From Acetobacteraceae bacterium (GTDB lineage: Bacteria > Pseudomonadota > Alphaproteobacteria > Acetobacterales > Acetobacteraceae): a stretch of DNA of 8,948 nucleotides. Shown one piece after another: positions 1 to 7,049 of the stretch (position 1 is its first letter; every line of letters starts with the position of its first letter). The stretch spans positions 1 through 8,948 of the forward strand of contig JASHVY010000585.1 of NCBI GenBank assembly GCA_030044345.1, in the 5' to 3' direction. The position numbers and the translations under genes were made by a program. The notes under the pieces are model-generated. The model ran no database searches. It had not been told where the DNA came from and saw only the letters and a list, made by a program, of their open reading frames with translations.

Positions 1-3000
1 GGCGCATCCTTGAGGAAGGCGCGCGCAATCGCGATGCGCTGGCGCTGGCCGCCCGAAAGCAGCACCCCGCGCTCGCCAACTTTGGTGGCAAGCCCTTCGG
101 GAAGCGCTGCGACGAAGGACCCGAGCGCAGCCTGATCGAGCGCGCGGCGGATCGCCTCCGCCGGCGCATCAGGGCGGGCGAGCCGGATATTCGCCTCCAG
201 CGTGTCATTGAAGAGGTAGGTGTCCTGGGCGACCAGCGCGATCCGAAGGCGCAGGGCATCGAGCCGGAAATCGCGAAGATCCTCCCCATCGAGCCGCACC
301 GCCCCTATATCGGGGTCCCAGAAACGGAGCAGCAGGCTCGCGATCGTGCTCTTGCCCGCGCCCGAGGCGCCGACCAGCGCAACCGTCGCCCCGGCCGGCA
401 CGATGAAGGAGACATCGTCGAGCGCCGGCCGGCCGCGCCCGGGATAGGCAAAGCGCACTCCCTCGAAGCGAATCTCGGACCCTCGCGCGGCAAGCGGCGG
501 ATCGGCAGGCCCATCGAGAATGCTTACCTTCTCTCTCGCCACGGCGGCGAGACGACGGGTCGCGGCAATGGTATCGGCAAGCTGGCGGCCGACCTGGGCG
601 ATCTCCGAAACCGGCAGGAAGGAAGCGATCGCGACGAGCACGAGCAGCGGCAAGATGCCGGCCGCCAATCGATGATCGGCGACACGCTCGGCCCCGAGCA
701 TCGCCACCGCGACCCCGCCGAGGCTGGTCGCCGCCTCGAGCCAGGCCGCCTGGCGGGAGAGATCGGCGAGCAGCCGAAGCCGGATCGCGCCATAGTCCCG
801 GGCGGCCGCAAGGAAGGCCCCGCGCCGCCTTCCGATGGCACGAAAGGCGAGCAGATCGGCAAGCCCCTGGATCGTTTCGGTCACATGGGCGCCGAGCAGG
901 CCAAGCGCATCGCGCGCCTCGGCGCCGAGCCGGTCGATCCGTGCTCTCCCGGCAATAGGAGAAAGCAAGGCATAGCCAAGGAACGGCACCAGCACGAGGG
1001 CGAGCGGCCAGCCGAATCCGGCAAGCAGGCCGAGCACCGAAAGCGGCACGAGCACCGCGACCACCGCCGGGGCGACGGTGTGGGCGTAGAAATACTCGAT
1101 CGTCTCGACATCCTGGGTCGCGAGCGAGACGAGATCGCCCGCGCGGCGGCGCAGCAGATAGGCGGGCGCCAGCCGGTCCAGCACGGCGAAGAGATCGATG
1201 CGCATCTCCGCGAGCAACTGATAGGCCATCTCATGCGCAAGCGTTGATTCGAGCCAATGGCAGAGCGCGGTGATGGGCGCGGCCGCGAGCAGCAACCCGA
1301 CCAGGAGGCCGATCGGCCCATGGGCGCGCACCGCTTCGATCACCAGCGCTCCGAGCACGCTCACGCCGATGAAGGACGCGACGCGCCCGATCCCGAGCAG
1401 CACGGTCGCGGCGAGTGTCCCGCGCCACGGCCGGATGAAGCCGAGCAGGGTTTTCAACGTTTCGGGCCCGGTGATCGAAGCGGCATCCTCGTCGAGCAGG
1501 CGCGGCTGATCCGCTCCTGCGGACTCCGCACCCGCCGCCCCGGCGCCCCTGGTTTCCAACTCCGCCGCCCGCGCCGGATGATCGAACACTTCTCCCTCTT
1601 CCGCCTGCGCGCCCATCAGCCGGCGATAGAGGCCATCCTCTCTCATCAGCGCCGCATGCGTGCCTTCCTCGACGATCCGCCCGCCCGCGAGCACCAGGAT
1701 GCGGTCCGCGCCGATCACACTCGAAAGCCGATGCGCAAGGATGAGCGTGGTGCGGCTCTCCATCAGCCGCTCCAGCGCCTGCTGGATCGCCGCTTCGTTC
1801 TCCGCATCGACCGACGAAAGCGCCTCATCGAGGATCAGGATCGGGGCATCGAGCAGCAGCGCACGGGCGATCGCGAGCCGCTGGCGCTGACCGCCCGAAA
1901 GCCGCGCCCCGCGCTCGCCGATTCGCGTCTCGTACCCGTCCGGCAGGGCGAGAATGAAATCATGGGCATTCGCCGCCCGCGCGGCGGCCTCGATCTCCGC
2001 CCGGCTTGCCTCCGGCCGCCCGAGGCGAAGATTTTCCGCGACCGTCCCCTCGAACAGCACGGCATCCTGCGCGACCACCGCGATCGAAGCGCGTAGCGCC
2101 TCGGCATCGAGCGTTCGGAGATCCTTCCCGCCAAGAAGGATTCTCCCCGTCTCCGGATCATATTCGCGGAGCAGCAGCCGAACGATCGAGGATTTCCCCG
2201 CCCCGCTCGGCCCGACGATCCCGACACGCTCGCCGGCGGCAACGCGGAACGAAAGCCCGTCATGCGCAGCCCCCCTTCCGCCGGGATAGGCGAAACGGAC
2301 ATTCGAGAATGCGATGGTGGGCGTAAGGCCGCGCACCGGCAGGCTGCCCGAGGGCGGGAGCGACGGCCTGGCTTCGAGCAGGGAAAAAATGCCGGCGGCC
2401 GCGGATTGGCCGAGCATGCCCTGATGCAGCACGGTGCGCAGATCGCGCAGCGGACGGAAAATCTCCGTTCCGGCCATCAGCACGATCAGGAGCGCCGCCA
2501 CGCTCATCTCCCCATGCGTCACTCGCCACGCCCCGAGCGCCAGCGCAGCGGCCGCGCCGAGCGCGGTGCCGAGATCGGTGATCGCGCGGGTGAGCAGGCT
2601 CGCGCCGAGCACCCAGAAGGTATTGCGCGCCAGCGCATGGGCATGCTCGGCAAGCCGCGCCGCCCAGGCGCCGCTCTGGCCGAAGGCCTTCAGCGTCGGC
2701 AGACCCTGCACGGCATCGAGAAATTCCTCGCCGAAGGATTTCAGCGCCCACGAGCGCGCGAGGCTTGCGCGGCGCTCACGCATATGCACAGCCATCGGGC
2801 CGATCAGGGCCAAAAGCGCGCCGGCGAGCAGCACGGCGGCCACCGGAAGGTCCCAGATCGCGGCAAAGGCGAAGATCGCGAAGGGCGCGGCGGTGGCAAT
2901 GGCGAGCTGCGGCAGATATTGCCCGAACCAGGTCTGGAGCTGCTCGACCCCATCCACCACCGAGAGCATCACCCCACCCGTCCGGCTGCCCGAGAACCAG

Positions 3001-3314
3001 GCAGGGCCCAGGGCCGCGATCCGGTCGAAGAGCTTTCCCCGCAGCCGCTCCTGCACGCGGATCGCGGTCGCGTGGGCAATCCGGGCCCGTGCCTCCTCGA
3101 GGACGGCGCGGATCAGAATCATGCAGGCGGTGGCGAATGCGAGAAGGATTTCCGCCCGTCCCCCTCCGCCGCGAAAGACGAGGGCGAGGAGCTGGCCGAG
3201 GAACGCAAATCGCGCAATGCCGGCAGCCAGCGCGCAAAGCCCGAGCAGCACCGCAAGCGCGATGCGGCCCCGCACGCCGGAAGTGAGCTTCCAGAGCCGG
3301 AGGTCGAAATACAT
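1..3314 (-). CDS. Fused tandem ABC exporter, CydD-like half joined to CydC-like half (C-terminus cut by window edge)
   Basis: Seen: a single minus-strand frame, starting at an ATG whose first base is 3314, has no TAA, TAG or TGA to position 1 (at least 1104 residues). Half 1: hydrophobic membrane domain (about residues 15-320), Walker A GPSGAGKSS with Lys374, LSGGQ at 472-476, Walker B ILILDE ending at Glu497, H-loop His528. An Ala/Glu-rich linker follows (about 570-618). Half 2: second membrane domain (about 620-930), Walker A GASGAGKST with Lys988, LSGGQ at 1086-1090. The window ends before the second Walker B, so roughly 90-100 residues are probably missing. Half 1 carries CydD-like motifs (QYLPQLA; EIFRPLRDL before the ATPase). 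Half 2 carries a CydC-like LAHEMAYQ segment with His694. Family knowledge: type IV ABC exporters couple ATP hydrolysis to export across the inner membrane. Substrate is not evident; location beside cydDC suggests thiol or heme export, by inference. No strong Shine-Dalgarno precedes the ATG. It is divergent from cydD. Confidence 0.88.
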   Translation of the reverse strand, partial: MYFDLRLWKLTSGVRGRIALAVLLGLCALAAGIARFAFLGQLLALVFRGGGGRAEILLAFATACMILIRAVLEEARARIAHATAIRVQERLRGKLFDRIAALGPAWFSGSRTGGVMLSVVDGVEQLQTWFGQYLPQLAIATAAPFAIFAFAAIWDLPVAAVLLAGALLALIGPMAVHMRERRASLARSWALKSFGEEFLDAVQGLPTLKAFGQSGAWAARLAEHAHALARNTFWVLGASLLTRAITDLGTALGAAAALALGAWRVTHGEMSVAALLIVLMAGTEIFRPLRDLRTVLHQGMLGQSAAAGIFSLLEARPSLPPSGSLPVRGLTPTIAFSNVRFAYPGGRGAAHDGLSFRVAAGERVGIVGPSGAGKSSIVRLLLREYDPETGRILLGGKDLRTLDAEALRASIAVVAQDAVLFEGTVAENLRLGRPEASRAEIEAAARAANAHDFILALPDGYETRIGERGARLSGGQRQRLAIARALLLDAPILILDEALSSVDAENEAAIQQALERLMESRTTLILAHRLSSVIGADRILVLAGGRIVEEGTHAALMREDGLYRRLMGAQAEEGEVFDHPARAAELETRGAGAAGAESAGADQPRLLDEDAASITGPETLKTLLGFIRPWRGTLAATVLLGIGRVASFIGVSVLGALVIEAVRAHGPIGLLVGLLLAAAPITALCHWLESTLAHEMAYQLLAEMRIDLFAVLDRLAPAYLLRRRAGDLVSLATQDVETIEYFYAHTVAPAVVAVLVPLSVLGLLAGFGWPLALVLVPFLGYALLSPIAGRARIDRLGAEARDALGLLGAHVTETIQGLADLLAFRAIGRRRGAFLAAARDYGAIRLRLLADLSRQAAWLEAATSLGGVAVAMLGAERVADHRLAAGILPLLVLVAIASFLPVSEIAQVGRQLADTIAATRRLAAVAREKVSILDGPADPPLAARGSEIRFEGVRFAYPGRGRPALDDVSFIVPAGATVALVGASGAGKSTIASLLLRFWDPDIGAVRLDGEDLRDFRLDALRLRIALVAQDTYLFNDTLEANIRLARPDAPAEAIRRALDQAALGSFVAALPEGLATKVGERGVLLSGGQRQRIAIARAFLKDA

Positions 3315-3397
3315 TTCGTGATCATCCGTCAGGCGGCCTGGTTTGCAAACCGCCCGACCGTTGAGCCCAATCGACACGGCTGATAGGCAGACACCCC
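3315..3397. promoter_or_regulatory. Divergent intergenic region between the fused exporter and cydD
   Basis: This 83-bp gap separates two start codons pointing away from each other, so both promoters must lie in it or inside the opposite gene. I see no convincing -35/-10 pair on either strand; the best plus-strand candidate (TTGAGC at 3361, TAGGCA at 3384, 17-bp spacing) is poor at the -10. The most striking element is the perfect palindrome at 3340-3351, listed separately. A shared operator controlling both exporters is plausible but unproven. Confidence 0.5.
3340..3351. repeat. Perfect 12-bp palindrome GGTTTGCAAACC, possible operator
   Basis: The sequence GGTTTGCAAACC equals its own reverse complement. 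It lies near the centre of the 83-bp divergent region, 47 bp before the cydD start and 26 bp before the fused exporter start. It does not match the FNR consensus TTGAT-N4-ATCAA. Its placement fits a dimeric repressor or activator acting on both genes. A perfect 12-mer palindrome can also occur by chance, so the regulatory reading is tentative. Confidence 0.4.
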
Positions 3398-5137
3398 GTG
3401 CCCGCTCTATCCTCGCTCCACCTCGACCGGCGGCTGATCGATGCCGCGCGTCCCGCCCGCGCCGGGCTCCGTGCCGCCATTGGCCTTGGGCTTGCCGGCG
3501 GGCTCCTCGTCATTCTCCAGGCCCTGCTGCTGGCGCGGATCGTCAATGGCGTTGTCTTCCGCCACCAATCGTTGCGCGCGGTGATGCCGGCGCTCATCTG
3601 GCTCTTCGCGCTCTTCATCCTGCGCGCCGCCCTCACCTTTCTTTCCGAGATCGCTGCGCACCGCGCCGCCGCCGCGGTCAAGACCGCGCTTCGCCGCGCG
3701 CTCCTCAGCCGCATCGTCACCCTCGGCCCCGCCTACGCGGCCGGCGAACGGAGTGCGGATCTCGCCGCGACCCTGACCGACGGCATCGAGGCGCTGGAAC
3801 CCTTTCTCGCCCGTTACCTGCCGCAGAGGGCGCTCATCGCCCTGGTACCGCTCGCGATCCTCGCCACCCTCTTCCCCATCGACTGGGCCAGCGGACTCGT
3901 GCTCGCCGTGAGCGGACCGCTCATTCCTCTCTTCATGGTCTTCGTCGGCCAGCAGGCCGAGGCGATCAATCAGCGCCAATGGCGCCAGCTCCTTTCCATG
4001 AGCGCGCATCTGCTCGACGCGGTGCAGGGCATCACCACACTGAAACTCTTCGGCCGCGCGCGCGAGGAGATCGCGCTCATCGCCCAGATCTCCGACGAAT
4101 ATCGCCGCACCACCATGGCAAGCCTCCGCGTCGCCTTCCTCACCTCGGCGGTGCTTGAATTCTTCGCCTCGCTCGCGATCGCCCTCGTCGCGGTGATCTT
4201 CGGCGCGCGGCTCCTGCACGGCCATGCCCATTTCTTCGCCGCCTTCCTCGTTCTTCTCCTGGTTCCCGAATTCTTCCTGCCGCTGCGCACGCTCGCGACC
4301 CACTATCATGCGCGGATGAGCGCGCTCGCCGCCGCGCGCCGCATCTTCGAAGTGCTCGATACGGTTCCCGCCTCGCATCGGGGCACGGCGGTGCCGCCTT
4401 CAGGTCCCATCGCCCTCTCCTGCCGCGCGCTCGAAGCCGGGTACGAGCCCGGCCGGCCGATTCTGCGAGGAATCGATTGCGACTTTCCGGCCGGCCGAAT
4501 GAGCGCGATCGTCGGCCGTTCCGGGGCCGGAAAGTCGAGCCTCGCCGCGGCGATCCTCGGCTTCATCGCGCCCGGAGAAGGCACGATCCTGGTCAATGGC
4601 GCTCCGCTCGCCGCGTTCGATCGCGAAACCTGGTGGCGCCGCCTCGCCTATGTTCCGCAGACGCCAAGGATCTTCGCCGGCACGATCGCCGAGAATCTCC
4701 GCCTTGCGCGCCCCGATGCCGACGAGGCCGCGCTCTCTGCCGCCTGCCGCCGCGCGCTGCTGCTCGATGTGATCGAATCCCTGCCGCAAGGTTTTGCGAC
4801 GAGGCTCGGCGAAGGCGGCATCGGCCTCTCGGGCGGGGAGATCCAGCGCCTTGCCCTCGCCCGCGCCTTCCTCAAGGACGCCCCGCTCCTGATCCTCGAC
4901 GAGGCCACTGCCCATCTCGACCTTGAAACCGAAGCCCTGGTCGCGGAAGCGATCGCCGATCTCGTCCGTGGCCGCACTTCGATCCTGATCGCTCATCGCC
5001 TCGCCACCGTCCGGCGAGCGGACCAGATCCTCGTGATGGAGGCGGGACACATCGCCGAACGCGGCACGCACGAATCCCTGCTCGCCCGTAACGGTGCCTA
5101 TGCCGCCCTTCTAAAAGCCGTTGCTCTTCCGGCATGA
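3398..5137 (+). CDS. cydD: CydD, ABC exporter subunit for cytochrome bd maturation
   Basis: A 579-residue half-transporter, close to the E. coli CydD length of about 588. Residues about 20-310 form the membrane domain, with CydD-typical segments: RYLPQRA near 139-145, LLDAVQGITTLKLFGR at 205-220, and PEFFLPLRTLATHYHA at 290-305. The ATPase domain shows Walker A GRSGAGKS at 373-380, Q-loop Gln421, signature LSGGE at 477-481, Walker B LLILDE at 497-502 and H-loop His533, so the canonical catalytic residues are present. Start: GTG at 3398 is the only reasonable start, since an in-frame TGA lies at 3362 and no ATG or TTG lies between; only a weak AGG at 3385-3387 precedes it. CydD pairs with CydC in the inner membrane and is needed to assemble bd oxidase, reported to export cysteine/glutathione and, more recently, to move heme. 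Its stop overlaps the cydC start, implying translational coupling. Confidence 0.93.
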   Translation: MPALSSLHLDRRLIDAARPARAGLRAAIGLGLAGGLLVILQALLLARIVNGVVFRHQSLRAVMPALIWLFALFILRAALTFLSEIAAHRAAAAVKTALRRALLSRIVTLGPAYAAGERSADLAATLTDGIEALEPFLARYLPQRALIALVPLAILATLFPIDWASGLVLAVSGPLIPLFMVFVGQQAEAINQRQWRQLLSMSAHLLDAVQGITTLKLFGRAREEIALIAQISDEYRRTTMASLRVAFLTSAVLEFFASLAIALVAVIFGARLLHGHAHFFAAFLVLLLVPEFFLPLRTLATHYHARMSALAAARRIFEVLDTVPASHRGTAVPPSGPIALSCRALEAGYEPGRPILRGIDCDFPAGRMSAIVGRSGAGKSSLAAAILGFIAPGEGTILVNGAPLAAFDRETWWRRLAYVPQTPRIFAGTIAENLRLARPDADEAALSAACRRALLLDVIESLPQGFATRLGEGGIGLSGGEIQRLALARAFLKDAPLLILDEATAHLDLETEALVAEAIADLVRGRTSILIAHRLATVRRADQILVMEAGHIAERGTHESLLARNGAYAALLKAVALPA

Positions 5138-6888
5138 AAGACATGATCCGCCTGCTTCGCCTCTTTGCGACCGAGCGGCTCTGGATCGCGGGCGGGTTTC
5201 TTCTCGCGCTCGCCACCATCCTTGCCAATTTCGGGCTGCTCGCGCTCGCCGGCTGGTTCCTCGCCGCGTCGGGGCTCGTCGGGCTCGCCTCCTATGCGGC
5301 GCAGAATGTCTTCAACTTCTTCACCCCGGCCGCCTTCGTCCGCTTCTTCGCGACACTCCGCGTGCTCGGCCGCTATGCCGGGCGGATCGTCGATCACGAG
5401 GCCACGTTTCGCCAGCTCGCAGACCTCAGAAGCTTCCTCTATGCGCGGCTCGAGCCGCTCGCGCCGGCCGGCCTCGCGGGGGACCGCAGCGGCGATCTTC
5501 TTTCCCGCCTCGTCGCCGATATCGACCGGCTGGGCGATGTCTATCTCCGCGTCTTCGCGCCTTTCGCGGTCGCCGCCTGTGCCTCGCTGGTGATGGCCGG
5601 CACGCTTGCTTTCTTCGTCCCCTGGGCGGGACTGGCACTCTTCGCGGGCCTCGCGCTTGCCGGCCTCGCCGTGCCGGCGGCGAGCCTCGCCCTCGGCGCT
5701 CGGCCGAGCCGCGAGGTGGTGGCCATCCGGAACGCGATGCGGGCGGACATCGTCGATGCCGTGCAAGGCATGGCCGAGCTTCTCACCTACAACGCCGCGC
5801 CAGCCATGGAAGCGCGGATTGGCGCGGCGAATGACCGGCTGATCGGATGCGAGGCCCGGCTTGCAGCGCTCGCCGGGCTCGGCGCCGGGGCGAGCCTGCT
5901 GATCGCCAATGCGACGATGGGCGCAGCACTGCTGATCGGGCTCCTGCTCGCTGTTTCCCACCGTCTATCGGGCGCCGATGTGCCGCTGCTGGCCTTGGGC
6001 GCGCTCGCCGCCTTCGAGGCAGTGGCGCCTTTGCCGCAGGCCTTCCAGCTCTTCGGCGGCATGGCCGAATCGGCCGGGCGGGTCTTCGCGATCGCCGACC
6101 GGCCCCCGCCGGTGCGCGAGCCTGCGCAAAGCCCCGCGCGCCCGGCCTCTCTCGAGATCGCGCTTTCGAATGTGCGGCTCCGTTATGCGCCGGACGCGCC
6201 CTGGGCGCTCGACGGGCTCAGCCTCACCATCCGCAAGGGTGAGCATGTCACGATCCTCGGCCGCTCGGGGGCGGGCAAGACCTCGCTCGTCAATCTGCTG
6301 CTCCGCTTCGCCGAATACGAGGAAGGTTCTGCCACTCTCGGCGGAATCGAGCTCCGGGCGATCCGTGGCGATGACGTTCGCAGCCTCTTCGCCGTGGTTT
6401 CCCAGCGCAGCCATCTCTTCGCCGGCTCGATTCGCGACAATCTCCGCATCGCCCGGCCCGACGCTGATGACAATGTGCTCTGGCGTGCGCTCGAGGCGGC
6501 CGAGCTTGCCGCCTTCGTCCGCGCCGCGCCCGAGGGTCTCGATCAGCCGATCGGCGAGGGCGCGGCCCGGCTTTCGGGCGGCGAGGCGCGCCGCCTCGCC
6601 CTGGCCCGGGCTTTCCTGCGCGATACGCCCTTCCTGGTGCTCGACGAGCCGACCGAGGGCCTCGATCCGCTCACCGAAGCCAGCCTGCGCGAGGATCTCG
6701 CTCGCCTCGCCCGCGGACGGACCGTCATCACCATCACCCACCGCCTCGCCTTCATCGCCCCCGAGGAGCGCGTGATCCTTCTCGAAGCAGGCCGAGTCGC
6801 CGAGGAGGGAAAGTTCGCCTCACTTCGCACGCACGGACGAATCGTGCCGCGCCTTGCCCGCATGCAGGAAGACCTGATCCATCTCTGA
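5134..6888 (+). CDS. cydC: CydC, ABC exporter subunit for cytochrome bd maturation
   Basis: A 584-residue half-transporter (E. coli CydC is 573). The membrane domain covers about residues 15-310 and includes the CydC-typical LLALAGWFLAASGL at 35-48 and RYAGRIVDHEATFR at 80-93. His88 aligns with E. coli CydC His85, the residue reported as a heme ligand in CydDC structures. The ATPase domain has Walker A GRSGAGKT at 376-383, Q-loop Gln424, LSGGE at 480-484, Walker B LVLDE at 501-505, EPTEGLD as in E. coli CydC, and H-loop His536. The ATG at 5134 overlaps the cydD TGA in an ATGA tetranucleotide. A second ATG at 5143 is possible, but the overlap favours 5134. It forms the heterodimer with CydD. 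Downstream, 161 bp separate it from cydA, so cydAB may also be transcribed separately. Confidence 0.93.
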   Translation: MKDMIRLLRLFATERLWIAGGFLLALATILANFGLLALAGWFLAASGLVGLASYAAQNVFNFFTPAAFVRFFATLRVLGRYAGRIVDHEATFRQLADLRSFLYARLEPLAPAGLAGDRSGDLLSRLVADIDRLGDVYLRVFAPFAVAACASLVMAGTLAFFVPWAGLALFAGLALAGLAVPAASLALGARPSREVVAIRNAMRADIVDAVQGMAELLTYNAAPAMEARIGAANDRLIGCEARLAALAGLGAGASLLIANATMGAALLIGLLLAVSHRLSGADVPLLALGALAAFEAVAPLPQAFQLFGGMAESAGRVFAIADRPPPVREPAQSPARPASLEIALSNVRLRYAPDAPWALDGLSLTIRKGEHVTILGRSGAGKTSLVNLLLRFAEYEEGSATLGGIELRAIRGDDVRSLFAVVSQRSHLFAGSIRDNLRIARPDADDNVLWRALEAAELAAFVRAAPEGLDQPIGEGAARLSGGEARRLALARAFLRDTPFLVLDEPTEGLDPLTEASLREDLARLARGRTVITITHRLAFIAPEERVILLEAGRVAEEGKFASLRTHGRIVPRLARMQEDLIHL

Positions 6889-6924
6889 ACCCTCCTTGCT
6901 GCGGCGCACGCAGGGCTCAAAAAA

Positions 6925-6939
6925 CATGTCACTGACATG
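6925..6939. repeat. Inverted repeat CATGTCA-C-TGACATG
   Basis: Two perfect 7-bp arms (6925-6931 and 6933-6939) are separated by a single base. The right arm lies inside the FNR-like box at 6932-6945. A 15-bp odd-spaced palindrome upstream of a promoter fits a dimeric regulator, but I do not recognise the cognate family. Confidence 0.5.
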
Positions 6940-6945
6940 GATCAA
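6932..6945 (+). promoter_or_regulatory. Possible FNR/FixK-type binding site
   Basis: CTGACATGGATCAA compared with the FNR/FixK consensus TTGAT-N4-ATCAA: the right half ATCAA (6941-6945) is perfect and the left half matches 3 of 5 (CTGAC). If transcription starts about 7 bases after the TATAAA element, near 6983, the site centre lies around -44, close to the -41.5 of class II activated promoters. FNR-family control of cydAB under low oxygen is well known in proteobacteria. The imperfect left half keeps confidence moderate. Confidence 0.45.
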
Positions 6946-6967
6946 TGCGATCGGGACAGCTTGCCGA

Positions 6968-6976
6968 TGCTATAAA
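6968..6976 (+). promoter_or_regulatory. Extended -10-like element of the cydAB promoter
   Basis: TGC followed by TATAAA resembles an extended -10 element (TGN-TATAAT) in an AT-rich patch within otherwise GC-rich DNA. No good -35 hexamer lies 16-18 bp upstream (the bases there are CGATCG-like), which fits an activator-dependent promoter using the FNR-like site. The transcription start would fall near 6983, giving a leader of about 67 nt. Confidence 0.4.
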
Positions 6977-7000
6977 GTTGTAAGATTGTCGCGCTCTGGT

Positions 7001-7018
7001 CATGGCATGCCTGCCATG
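7001..7018 (+). other. Hairpin in the cydA leader
   Basis: CATGGCA (7001-7007) and TGCCATG (7012-7018) are perfect complements around a TGCC loop. The structure would form in the untranslated leader, 18 nt before the cydA Shine-Dalgarno. It has no T-run after it, so it is not an intrinsic terminator. It could affect mRNA stability or translation, or serve as a DNA-level palindrome. Confidence 0.4.
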
Positions 7019-7036
7019 CCGGGCTTCACTGTGCAC

Positions 7037-7042
7037 GAGGGA
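7037..7042 (+). promoter_or_regulatory. cydA ribosome binding site
   Basis: GAGGGA lies 7 nt before the ATG at 7050. This spacing decides the start in favour of 7050 over the in-frame ATG at 7002, which has no comparable purine-rich site. Confidence 0.75.
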
Positions 7043-7049
7043 TTTTCCG

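Larger units (their letters stand above)
6889..7049 (+). promoter_or_regulatory. cydA upstream regulatory region and leader
   Basis: This 161-bp gap between cydC and cydA is noticeably more AT-rich than the genes. From left to right it holds a short 5-bp hairpin (6899-6913), a perfect 7-bp inverted repeat overlapping an FNR-like box (6925-6945), an extended -10-like TGC-TATAAA (6968-6976), a 7-bp hairpin (7001-7018) and a good Shine-Dalgarno (7037-7042). Together these suggest that cydAB has its own promoter in addition to any read-through from cydDC. No small open frame or RNA gene was recognised in it. Confidence 0.6.

Noticed and set aside
1400..1700. A gene boundary splitting the minus-strand exporter into two separate half-transporter genes
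   Set aside because: The frame was read through this stretch and contains no stop codon, and both Walker A lysine codons (2193-2195 and 351-353) are in the same register, so the two halves are one polypeptide as sequenced.
2262..3383. A 373-codon plus-strand open frame opposite the fused exporter
   Set aside because: It lies in the codon-aligned antisense register of a clear ABC exporter. The product is dominated by Arg, Gly, Glu, His and Pro with no motif, typical of an antisense shadow. The plus-strand frames at 672-1247 and 1257-2096 are rejected for the same reason.
3407..4378. A 323-codon minus-strand open frame opposite cydD
   Set aside because: Highly charged, low-complexity product that is antisense to the membrane domain of cydD; no ribosome site or family resemblance.
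6899..6913. Hairpin just after cydC (CTGCG / CGCAG with a 5-nt loop) as a terminator
   Set aside because: The stem is only 5 bp and is followed by CTCAAAAAA and not by a T-run on the plus strand, so it does not look like an intrinsic terminator of cydC.
7002..7049. cydA starting at the upstream ATG at 7002
   Set aside because: No Shine-Dalgarno at suitable distance, the added residues do not fit the CydA N-terminus, and the ATG at 7050 has GAGGGA 7 nt upstream.
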